The notes beneath the pieces were generated by a model, which was not told the DNA's origin, made no database searches, and saw only the letters and a program-made list of their open reading frames with translations. Below are positions 1-5,017 of a stretch of DNA of 5,017 bases, in pieces. The stretch is from an uncultured Bacteroidia bacterium (GTDB taxonomy: Bacteria; Bacteroidota; Bacteroidia; Bacteroidales; UBA932): positions 1 to 5,017 of the forward strand of contig CACXHG010000124.1 of assembly GCA_902767355.1 (NCBI GenBank), in the 5' to 3' direction. Position 1 is the first letter of the stretch. Every line of letters starts with the position of its first letter. The position numbers and the translations under genes were made by a program.

Positions 1-184
1 TGTAGAGCTTGAGGTGACCTACACCGAGCCCGCTGTCAAGGGCGACACCGCTTCTTCCAACGCCCTCAAGGAGTGCACCCTGGAGACTGGCGCAACCCTT
101 ATGGTTCCCCTGTTCATCAACCAGGGCGACAAGATCCGCGTAAACACCGTGGACCGTTCCTACGGCGAGCGCGTGAAAGAGTAA
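1..184 (+). CDS. efp: Translation elongation factor EF-P, C-terminal part (5' end outside window)
   Basis: The reading frame from base 2 gives 60 residues ([18 protein letters not shown] to SYGERVKE) and stops with TAA at 182-184. This is the end of elongation factor P, covering the C-terminal OB-fold (domain III). Recognisable signatures are TEP..KGDT, the LETGA..MVPLFI stretch and the closing Y.ERVK. A full EF-P is about 185-190 aa, so roughly the last third is visible. EF-P is a cytoplasmic, tRNA-shaped factor that binds between the P and E sites and promotes peptide-bond formation at polyproline stretches. The N-terminal domain with the modified loop residue lies upstream, so the modification type cannot be judged. 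The tail reads [14 protein letters not shown] where many homologues have a VDTRTGEYVERV-like sequence, an ordinary lineage variation. A strong hairpin follows 22 bases after the stop. Identification is secure; only the start is missing. Confidence 0.96.
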   Translation, partial: VELEVTYTEPAVKGDTASSNALKECTLETGATLMVPLFINQGDKIRVNTVDRSYGERVKE

Positions 185-206
185 TTTCCACACCCGAACA
201 AATAAT

Positions 207-249
207 CAACGGCTGCCGGAGACCTTCCGACAGCCGTTGCTCATTTTAT
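207..249. terminator. Hairpin terminator between convergent efp and DUF4783 gene, probably bidirectional
   Basis: CAACGGCTG (207-215) is perfectly complementary to CAGCCGTTG (231-239). After one C-A mismatch (216/230) the pairing continues with CGGA (217-220) against TCCG (226-229), leaving a 5-base loop. On the plus strand a T-rich stretch (TCATTTTAT) follows. On the minus strand the hairpin is followed by ATTATTTGTT. The site lies between the stop of efp (184) and the stop of the minus-strand gene (269), where a shared terminator would be expected. The U-tracts are imperfect on both sides, so termination efficiency is inferred, not shown. Confidence 0.8.
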
Positions 250-268
250 AATCTCTTAAATCTTATGT

Positions 269-667
269 TTACTGCGCCTCTATCTTGATCTGAAGGATTT
301 CGTTGCGTCCTTCTACGGTCTTTACGAAGATAATCACCCGGAACTGCGAACCTCCGGCATCCAGGTTAGCCACGGCGTAGTTCATGGGCGGCCGGCCGCT
401 CTTGTGCATTATCTTGAACTCCTTGGGGGTGTAATTCGTGAAGAAGTTGCGCATAATGAGCTTGGCCTGGTTGCGGGTGCAATTGTTGATATTGCCCATC
501 ACGTCTATCTGCAAATTGTCTGCAAACCACACCGAAAGCTTGTCGGCATCGCCCGCCTCCATATACTTTGCAATCGGAATGAATACATCCCCGTCGTCGA
601 TGGCCCGGGCATCATATTTGAAAGCCGTCGAGAGCAACAACATTGTAATCAGCAGATATTTTTTCAT
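269..667 (-). CDS. Small secreted protein, DUF4783 (NTF2-like) family
   Basis: The 132-residue product starts MKKYLLITML and has a clear Sec signal peptide: a KK n-region, a hydrophobic core at residues 4-16 and a likely signal peptidase I site after ARA22. There is no lipobox cysteine. The mature ~110 residues begin with a helical part (about 28-55, with AKYMEAGDADKLSVWFADN), then a segment with a conserved-looking CTRNQAKLIMRNFF (63-76), then mostly beta strands to the C-terminus ending ILQIKIEAQ. This size and order match DUF4783, a Bacteroidota family that I recall as having an NTF2-like cone fold; its function is unknown. The ATG at 667 was chosen over one at 781 because it puts the signal peptide at the N-terminus and avoids overlap with rlmH. 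AAAGG lies only one base before the ATG, too close for a normal Shine-Dalgarno. It is convergent with efp and divergent from rlmH. Enzymatic activity cannot be claimed; NTF2-like folds often bind small ligands or form dimers. Confidence 0.85.
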   Translation of the reverse strand: MKKYLLITMLLLSTAFKYDARAIDDGDVFIPIAKYMEAGDADKLSVWFADNLQIDVMGNINNCTRNQAKLIMRNFFTNYTPKEFKIMHKSGRPPMNYAVANLDAGGSQFRVIIFVKTVEGRNEILQIKIEAQ

Positions 668-722
668 ACCTTTAGTTTGTATTTTACAACACGGGTTATA
701 TAACAAAAACCAGACCACAGCA
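668..722. promoter_or_regulatory. Divergent intergenic region holding promoters for DUF4783 gene and rlmH operon
   Basis: Only 55 bases separate the two divergent start codons, so both promoters must sit here or reach into the coding regions. The gap is strikingly AT-rich compared with the genes around it. It contains a 10-bp perfect palindrome GTTATATAAC (695-704). TAGTTTG at 673-679 on the plus strand resembles the Bacteroidota -7 element TAnnTTTG with one base missing. On the minus strand TTTTTG (709-704) resembles the -33 TTTG element, but the best -7 partner (686-679) is poor and leaves almost no leader. No complete promoter can be called; the region is assigned by position. Confidence 0.4.
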
Positions 723-1196
723 ATGAATATCCGTCTCATTTTGGTCGGCAAGACCGAGGCCCAATATCTGAAACAAGGCATAGAGCAGTACCGCAGCCGC
801 CTTGTGCATTACTGCAAGTTTTCAATTCTGGAGATTCCCGAGCTGAAAAATGCAAAAGCCCTCTCCCGCGAGCAGATCAAGGAGAAGGAAGGCGAACTGA
901 TACTGAAAAACATCGCCGCCGGAGAGGATGTGATACTGCTGGACGAGCACGGCAGGCAGTTCACCTCCCTGGAATGGGCCCGCCATCTGGAGAAAAAATT
1001 TTTATATAGCCCGAGAGATATTACCTTTGTGATAGGTGGCAGCTATGGGTTTTCCCAGGGCGTATATGCGCGTGCAACAGAGATGGTTTCGCTCTCAAAA
1101 ATGACATTCTCGCATCAACTTTGCAGAGTGGTTTTCCTTGAGCAGCTCTACCGCATATTCACCATAATAAAGGGCGAGCCGTATCATCACGAATGA
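723..1196 (+). CDS. rlmH: 23S rRNA (pseudouridine1915-N3)-methyltransferase RlmH
   Basis: The 157-aa product is of normal length for RlmH, a homodimeric SPOUT-class methyltransferase. It uses S-adenosylmethionine to methylate N3 of pseudouridine 1915 in helix 69 of 23S rRNA, acting on assembled 70S ribosomes. Visible signatures are the N-terminal IRLILVGKT, LLDEHGRQFTS (72-82), the SAM-binding knot loop IGGSYGFS (104-111) and the C-terminal block SLSKMTFSHQLCR (123-135) followed by LEQLYR (139-144) and GEPYHHE at the end. All family blocks are present, with no truncation. The ATG at 723 was chosen because it gives the family-standard N-terminus; an upstream in-frame ATG at 438 would run antisense through the whole DUF4783 gene. 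No Shine-Dalgarno is seen (ACCACAGCA precedes the ATG), which is normal in Bacteroidota. It is the first gene of a two-gene operon, and its TGA overlaps the ATG of the sensor kinase. Confidence 0.96.
   Translation: MNIRLILVGKTEAQYLKQGIEQYRSRLVHYCKFSILEIPELKNAKALSREQIKEKEGELILKNIAAGEDVILLDEHGRQFTSLEWARHLEKKFLYSPRDITFVIGGSYGFSQGVYARATEMVSLSKMTFSHQLCRVVFLEQLYRIFTIIKGEPYHHE
1193..1196 (+). other. ATGA stop/start overlap coupling rlmH to the sensor kinase
   Basis: The bases ATGA hold the kinase start codon (1193-1195) and the rlmH stop codon TGA (1194-1196). The preceding bases (ATCATCACGA) contain no ribosome binding site, so the kinase start is probably reached by re-initiation of ribosomes finishing rlmH. 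This decides the start of the kinase and argues for one shared mRNA. Confidence 0.85.
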
Positions 1197-4100
1197 AAAA
1201 CAAGTTCAAATATCCGGTAATCTTTCTGGTGGCGGTGGCGGCACTGCTGTTCGGAGCGTCGTTCATAAAGTCCGACCCCGCCCACGAAATGCGGTCCGAG
1301 GCGGAATCGCTCCAGAAGAGCCTGCAAAAGCGGGAGGCAATCCTGGACCGCTATTGCGACGCGGTGCTCTCCGGGAAGAGCGAGCTGCGCGACGAGGCCA
1401 ACCTGCCGGAAGACATGGTGATCTATCACTACAAGGGCGACAGCCTGCACTGCTGGATAAATCAGTTCCCCATCAGCAACGACGCCATCACTACCGACCC
1501 GATATCATACCGCCTGCACCACCTGTTCGGCCCCGACGTGGCATTCACGGCCCCCCTCGCCTATCTGACCAGCGACCAGACCTACGCCAACCTGGGCACC
1601 TCGTGGTACTATATCAAAAGATACATACAGGACAACGACCGGCTCATCGCCGCCATCCTTATAAAGAATGAATATCCGCAGGAGAGCCTGCGCTCGGCCA
1701 ACCGGATAAACCCCAACCTGAATCTGGACGGCAAATACACCACCGCTCCCTTGAGCAGCGGCTCGGCGGCAATCGTACACAGCACTTCCGGCAAACCGCT
1801 TTTCACGGTTGTGGAGACTTCCGGCTCGCACTACAGCTACGGTTATTATCCGCTGCACTGGACAGTGATTTTCCTGCTGGTGGTGGCGGCCTTTCTTATG
1901 CACCTTGGCCTGCGCACCCGCCGTTCATTCCTGCTTTATGCCCTGATTATCACGCTGCTGGCCTTCTGGGCACGCCGGCTGGCGCACATCTGCGACCCTT
2001 CCGGGCCATTCTTCTCGCCCCTGACCTACGCAGGCAACAATCTCCTGGACTCCCTGGCCAGCCTGCTCACGGTAAACAGCTACCTGTTCCTGATAGCAAT
2101 GGGCCTGTTTATAATGCGGGCCCAGCTGCTTGATCTCTATCGCCACCTGAACAAAGGCGGCCGTATCGCCTGCGCCCTGGCCTCCGTGGCGGTGGCGGTC
2201 GGCCTGGCTCTGTATATAAATTTTGCACTGCGCTCGCTCATCTACAATTCCAACCTGAGCCTCAACCTGGCCAACATTACCAGGATAAATATCTATTCCA
2301 TACTCTGCCTGGTCTCGTTCGGCCTGTTGTTTCTGGCGCTGTTGCACGCCCTGCAGATGTGCCTGACCACAATCCGCGGCAAACGCGAGCCAAACCTCTA
2401 TTCCTGGAAGTTCCTTACTGCATATATTGCGCTGGTTGCCTTGTACACGGCTCTTACCATCTACTCCACCAGCCTCAACAAAGAATACAACAGCAACAAG
2501 GTCTGGACCGACAAGCTCTCGGTGGACCGCGACCTTTCGCTGGAGATGCAGCTGAGGATGATAGAGTCGGCCATAAAGGGCGATCAGATCATCGCAGTGA
2601 TGAGTTTCTACCCCAATGGCGGCGGCGACATCATCCGCAACCGTATCCTGGAGCGCTACCTGTTCCGCAGTTTCTCTTCGCGTTACAATCTGTCCGTGAC
2701 AAGTTGCGGCGGCGGCACGGCACTTATCATAGACCGCAACACGCCAGCGGTGGACTGCTACAGTTTTTATTCCGACGAACTGGCCAAATACGGGGTTCAG
2801 CTGGCTCCCGGCTCCAGTTTTTTCTTTATGAACAATTACAGCGGAAAAACCTCTTATCTGGGAGTATTCACTTATGTGAATTACGACACGCTGCAATCCA
2901 CCAATCTGTATCTGGAAATCTCATCCCGAGTGGCCTCAGACAAGGAAACAAGTATGACCGACATACTGCTCAAGCAGTCCGCTGACCTCCAGATGCCGGC
3001 ATATTACTCCTACGCCAAATATTCTTCCGGCAGGCTGGTGACCTATTCGGGTCGCGAGACTTTCCCCGCCAGGATCAAACCCGATGACTACAGAGACGGC
3101 TATTATATTCGCCGCAACGGCAACAACATAGAGTTCATCAACAAGGTCTCGGACGAAGACATAGTTATAATCAGCCGCCCGGTTCGCGGCATCCTGCAGC
3201 ATCTGGTGCTGCTGTCTTACCTTTTGCTGCTGTTCGCCCTGATTCTGGTTCCCACTACCGCCCCGCTGCGCAAAAGCCGGCTCTTCTCTATGCCGCCCAA
3301 CTCCTACAAGCGGCGTATCACCTTGCTGATGCTGTTTTCTACCTTCTTCGCCCTGGTCTGCGTGGGTGTGGGCACCATCTGGTTCACGATAAACCGCAAC
3401 AAGCGCGTGAACGAGCGCAACATGATGCGCAACATAGAGATTGTGCAGAGCACCCTCTCCGACTACTGCCAGTATGCGCTGCGCTACACCGACGTAAACA
3501 CGCCGCAGATGCAGGAGGCCATGAAGACCATCTCTGCCAACACCGGCAACGAGATCAACATCTACGACACACACGGCCTGCTGGTGGCCACCACCCAGCC
3601 GGACCTCTACAACCAGGCGATCCTCGGCACCCGCATGGACCACGCCGCCTACCGGGCAATCGTAGAGGAGAGTTACATGAGCTACATCGGCACCGAGAGC
3701 GTAGCCGGCAGCAGCTTCCAGTCGATTTACGCCCCCCTGTATAACATCGACGGGGAGATGGTGGCCATCGCCAACATCCCGCACGTGACGGGGCAGACAC
3801 GCTTCCAGGAAGAGGGGGCGATGATTGTTTCCAGCATCATCAATCTTTACTTGATTATCCTCTTTTTGAGCATCATAACCAGCCTCATGATGGCCGGCAG
3901 CATCTCCCGCCCGCTCACCGAGATCCGCAGCTCGATGGAGCGCCTGCCGAGCAGCAAAAAGAAAGAGCATCTGGTCTATAAGGAGGGCAAGGACGAAATC
4001 GGCCTGCTGGTGAGCGCCTACAACCGTATGGTGGACGAGCTGGACGAGAGCACGCGACGGCTGGCACGTTCGGAGCGCGAGTCGGCCTGGAAAGAAATGG

Positions 4101-4744
4101 CCCGCCAGATCGCCCACGAGATAAAGAACCCGCTGACGCCCATGCAGCTGAGCATACAACACGTGCAACGCCTCAAGAAAGACAACGCTCCCGGCTGGCA
4201 GGACGCCTTCGACAAGCTGAGCCGCTCGCTGCTGGAGCAGATCGAGATTCTCTCGCGCACCGCCTCGGACTTCTCTACCCTGTCCAAGCTGCTCAGCGAC
4301 GAGCAAGCCAGCCGCGAAGACCTGGTCACCCTGCTGGGTCAGGAGATGGACCTGTTCAAGGGCGACGAGAATATATCGGTAGAGCTGCTGACCTCGCTCC
4401 AGACCGCGCCGGTGCTGATTCGCAAGCAGCAGATTATCCGGGCGTTCGTGAACCTGATTACCAATGCCATGCAGGCCCTGGAAAAGACCGGCGGGCGGGT
4501 GCAGGTTTCTCTCGAGGGCGAAGGCAACAGCTACCGCATCAGTGTAGAAGACACCGGCAGCGGCGTCAAGGAAGAGTTCGTGGACAAGCTTTTCAGCCCC
4601 AACTTCACCACCAAGGTGGGCGGCAGCGGCCTGGGACTGGCCATCTGCAAGGACATTATCGAGCAGAACGGCGGCAGCATCAGCTACGAACGCTCGCAGC
4701 GCCTGGGCGGCGCGTCATTCGTCGTGCACCTCCCTATGGCCTAA
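1193..4744 (+). CDS. Large multi-sensor membrane histidine kinase, NtrY-like core (HAMP-HisKA-HATPase)
   Basis: The 1183-aa product is an inner-membrane histidine kinase. Hydrophobic segments lie near residues 7-25, 221-240, 245-260, 286-308, 324-346, 365-387, 405-425, 668-690, 708-733 and 875-900. Basic residues in the loops (RTRR, RKSR, KRR) give a consistent ten-segment topology with three large extracytoplasmic parts: 26-220, 426-667 and 734-873. The third resembles a single Cache/PAS-like sensor domain (helix, then INIYDTHGLLVATT, then IYAPLYNIDGEMVAI). A short coiled coil is likely at 30-50. HAMP spans about 898-957 (SRPLTEI, DEIGLLVSAYNRM). The dimerisation/phosphoacceptor motif is IAHEIKNPLTPMQLS with H975; E976 and N979 fit the ExxN phosphatase motif. 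The ATP-binding domain has N1087/N1091 (N box), EDTGSG (1119-1124, G1), LFSPNF (F box) and GGSGLGLA (1143-1150, G2), all intact. The core is closest to NtrY, but the ten-segment N-terminal half is not. No receiver domain or response regulator is present, and the signal sensed is unknown. It starts inside rlmH (ATGA) and overlaps the convergent downstream gene. Confidence 0.92.
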   Translation: MKNKFKYPVIFLVAVAALLFGASFIKSDPAHEMRSEAESLQKSLQKREAILDRYCDAVLSGKSELRDEANLPEDMVIYHYKGDSLHCWINQFPISNDAITTDPISYRLHHLFGPDVAFTAPLAYLTSDQTYANLGTSWYYIKRYIQDNDRLIAAILIKNEYPQESLRSANRINPNLNLDGKYTTAPLSSGSAAIVHSTSGKPLFTVVETSGSHYSYGYYPLHWTVIFLLVVAAFLMHLGLRTRRSFLLYALIITLLAFWARRLAHICDPSGPFFSPLTYAGNNLLDSLASLLTVNSYLFLIAMGLFIMRAQLLDLYRHLNKGGRIACALASVAVAVGLALYINFALRSLIYNSNLSLNLANITRINIYSILCLVSFGLLFLALLHALQMCLTTIRGKREPNLYSWKFLTAYIALVALYTALTIYSTSLNKEYNSNKVWTDKLSVDRDLSLEMQLRMIESAIKGDQIIAVMSFYPNGGGDIIRNRILERYLFRSFSSRYNLSVTSCGGGTALIIDRNTPAVDCYSFYSDELAKYGVQLAPGSSFFFMNNYSGKTSYLGVFTYVNYDTLQSTNLYLEISSRVASDKETSMTDILLKQSADLQMPAYYSYAKYSSGRLVTYSGRETFPARIKPDDYRDGYYIRRNGNNIEFINKVSDEDIVIISRPVRGILQHLVLLSYLLLLFALILVPTTAPLRKSRLFSMPPNSYKRRITLLMLFSTFFALVCVGVGTIWFTINRNKRVNERNMMRNIEIVQSTLSDYCQYALRYTDVNTPQMQEAMKTISANTGNEINIYDTHGLLVATTQPDLYNQAILGTRMDHAAYRAIVEESYMSYIGTESVAGSSFQSIYAPLYNIDGEMVAIANIPHVTGQTRFQEEGAMIVSSIINLYLIILFLSIITSLMMAGSISRPLTEIRSSMERLPSSKKKEHLVYKEGKDEIGLLVSAYNRMVDELDESTRRLARSERESAWKEMARQIAHEIKNPLTPMQLSIQHVQRLKKDNAPGWQDAFDKLSRSLLEQIEILSRTASDFSTLSKLLSDEQASREDLVTLLGQEMDLFKGDENISVELLTSLQTAPVLIRKQQIIRAFVNLITNAMQALEKTGGRVQVSLEGEGNSYRISVEDTGSGVKEEFVDKLFSPNFTTKVGGSGLGLAICKDIIEQNGGSISYERSQRLGGASFVVHLPMA

Positions 4745-5017
4745 ATATTCGAGGCGGGCGGCATCTTCTTTCGTGAGTATCCCCTTTTCTGCCAGGTCTT
4801 GCAGAGACCAGGCGGCCGTATCGGTGAGCGATTTGTAGCGCGCGATGCCCTTGGCGGCATAGGCGCCTATGTACGGGTGCGCCGCCAGCTCGCTGCGGGT
4901 AGCGCTCCAGAGGCTGAATCGCGGCCTGCCGTGAGTGACCTCGACGCTCTGTGCAAAGCCGTCCAGGCGCTCCTTTTCGAAGCCTTCTATCTCCAGCAAC
5001 TGTTCTGCACTTGTAAA
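4715..5017 (-). CDS. ComEA-like helix-hairpin-helix protein, C-terminal part (start outside window)
   Basis: The minus-strand frame is open from the right edge to TGA at 4717-4715, giving 100 residues that begin FTSAEQLLEIEGFEKERLDG. A TTG at 4999 is in frame, but coding continues upstream without interruption, so it is not the true start. The visible part shows repeated helix-hairpin-helix units: SAEQLLEIEGF (3-13), then ATRSELAAHPYIGAYAAKGI (39-58) with the hairpin around HPYIG, and a third, weaker unit WSLQDLAEKGIL (70-81). The ATRSELAAHPYIG pattern followed by KGIARY is typical of the Bacteroidota ComEA-like family, small proteins with several such units that bind the DNA backbone without sequence specificity. 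In naturally competent bacteria ComEA binds incoming DNA outside the cytoplasmic membrane; in Bacteroidota the role of these homologues is largely untested, and the N-terminus that would show a signal or anchor is missing. Its last ten codons overlap the kinase gene. Confidence 0.88.
   Translation of the reverse strand, partial: FTSAEQLLEIEGFEKERLDGFAQSVEVTHGRPRFSLWSATRSELAAHPYIGAYAAKGIARYKSLTDTAAWSLQDLAEKGILTKEDAARLEYLGHREVHDE

Noticed and set aside
73..288. 71-codon plus-strand open frame overlapping efp and the terminator
   Set aside because: It is out of frame with the clear EF-P sequence and passes through the terminator hairpin. No protein signature.
438..722. N-terminal extension of rlmH to an upstream in-frame ATG
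   Set aside because: It would add about 95 residues absent from the RlmH family and would run antisense through the DUF4783 gene. The ATG at 723 gives the standard 157-aa protein.
668..781. N-terminal extension of the DUF4783 gene to an ATG at 781 (minus)
   Set aside because: It would bury the signal peptide behind 38 residues and overlap the start of rlmH. The start at 667 puts MKKYLLIT at the N-terminus, as expected for an exported protein.
1925..2896. 323-codon open frame on the minus strand inside the kinase gene
   Set aside because: It lies opposite the membrane-segment region of the kinase. The translation is low-complexity (Q, V, A, G rich) with no recognisable motif, consistent with an antisense shadow.
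2936..4306. 456-codon open frame on the minus strand inside the kinase gene
   Set aside because: It is antisense to the kinase's conserved HAMP, sensor and phosphoacceptor regions. Its composition (rich in V, A, H, Q, G) is that of a complementary frame of GC-rich coding DNA, and it shows no domain or sensible N-terminus.
4699..4713. GCGCC/GGCGC hairpin near the end of the kinase gene as a terminator
   Set aside because: The stem is only 5 bp, lies inside the kinase ATP-binding domain coding region and has no T-tract on either strand.
4715..4999. TTG at 4999 as the start of the ComEA-like gene
   Set aside because: The frame remains open to the window edge and the residues before the TTG (FTSAEQ) complete the first helix-hairpin-helix unit, so the gene begins outside the window.

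Overview
This 5 kb window looks like chromosomal DNA from a GC-rich member of the Bacteroidales. The evidence is the combination of a DUF4783-type exported protein, a Bacteroidota-style RlmH, a ComEA-like helix-hairpin-helix protein and translation starts with no clear Shine-Dalgarno sequence. The base composition would suit Alistipes/Rikenellaceae or a similar gut lineage, but the genus is a guess.

Layout, left to right. The window opens with the last 60 codons of efp (+), which ends at 184. A strong hairpin (207-239) follows and can serve both efp and the convergent gene that ends at 269. That gene (269-667, -) encodes a small secreted protein that I assign to DUF4783, an NTF2-like family of unknown function. 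A 55-bp gap (668-722) then separates it from a divergent (+) operon: rlmH (723-1196), the methyltransferase for the 23S rRNA helix 69 pseudouridine, followed by a very large membrane sensor histidine kinase (1193-4744, 1183 aa) that starts inside the rlmH stop through an ATGA overlap. The right edge holds the 3' part of a ComEA-like helix-hairpin-helix protein on the minus strand (4715 to the edge). Its last codons overlap the end of the kinase gene tail-to-tail by 30 bp.

How the genes work together. Two genes act on the ribosome: EF-P relieves stalling at polyproline, and RlmH modifies the decoding-centre/bridge helix H69. The kinase is translationally tied to rlmH. It has ten predicted membrane segments, three separate extracytoplasmic regions, a HAMP domain and an NtrY-like catalytic core with intact H, N, G1, F and G2 boxes. 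The rlmH-kinase unit is flanked by a divergent gene on one side and a convergent gene on the other, so no response regulator can be part of the same transcription unit and the partner must lie elsewhere.

There is no mobile element, CRISPR array, RNA gene or gene-free stretch over 300 bases. Most of the window is ordinary conserved core genome. The item most worth following up is the unusual multi-sensor kinase and its coupling to a ribosomal RNA methyltransferase.
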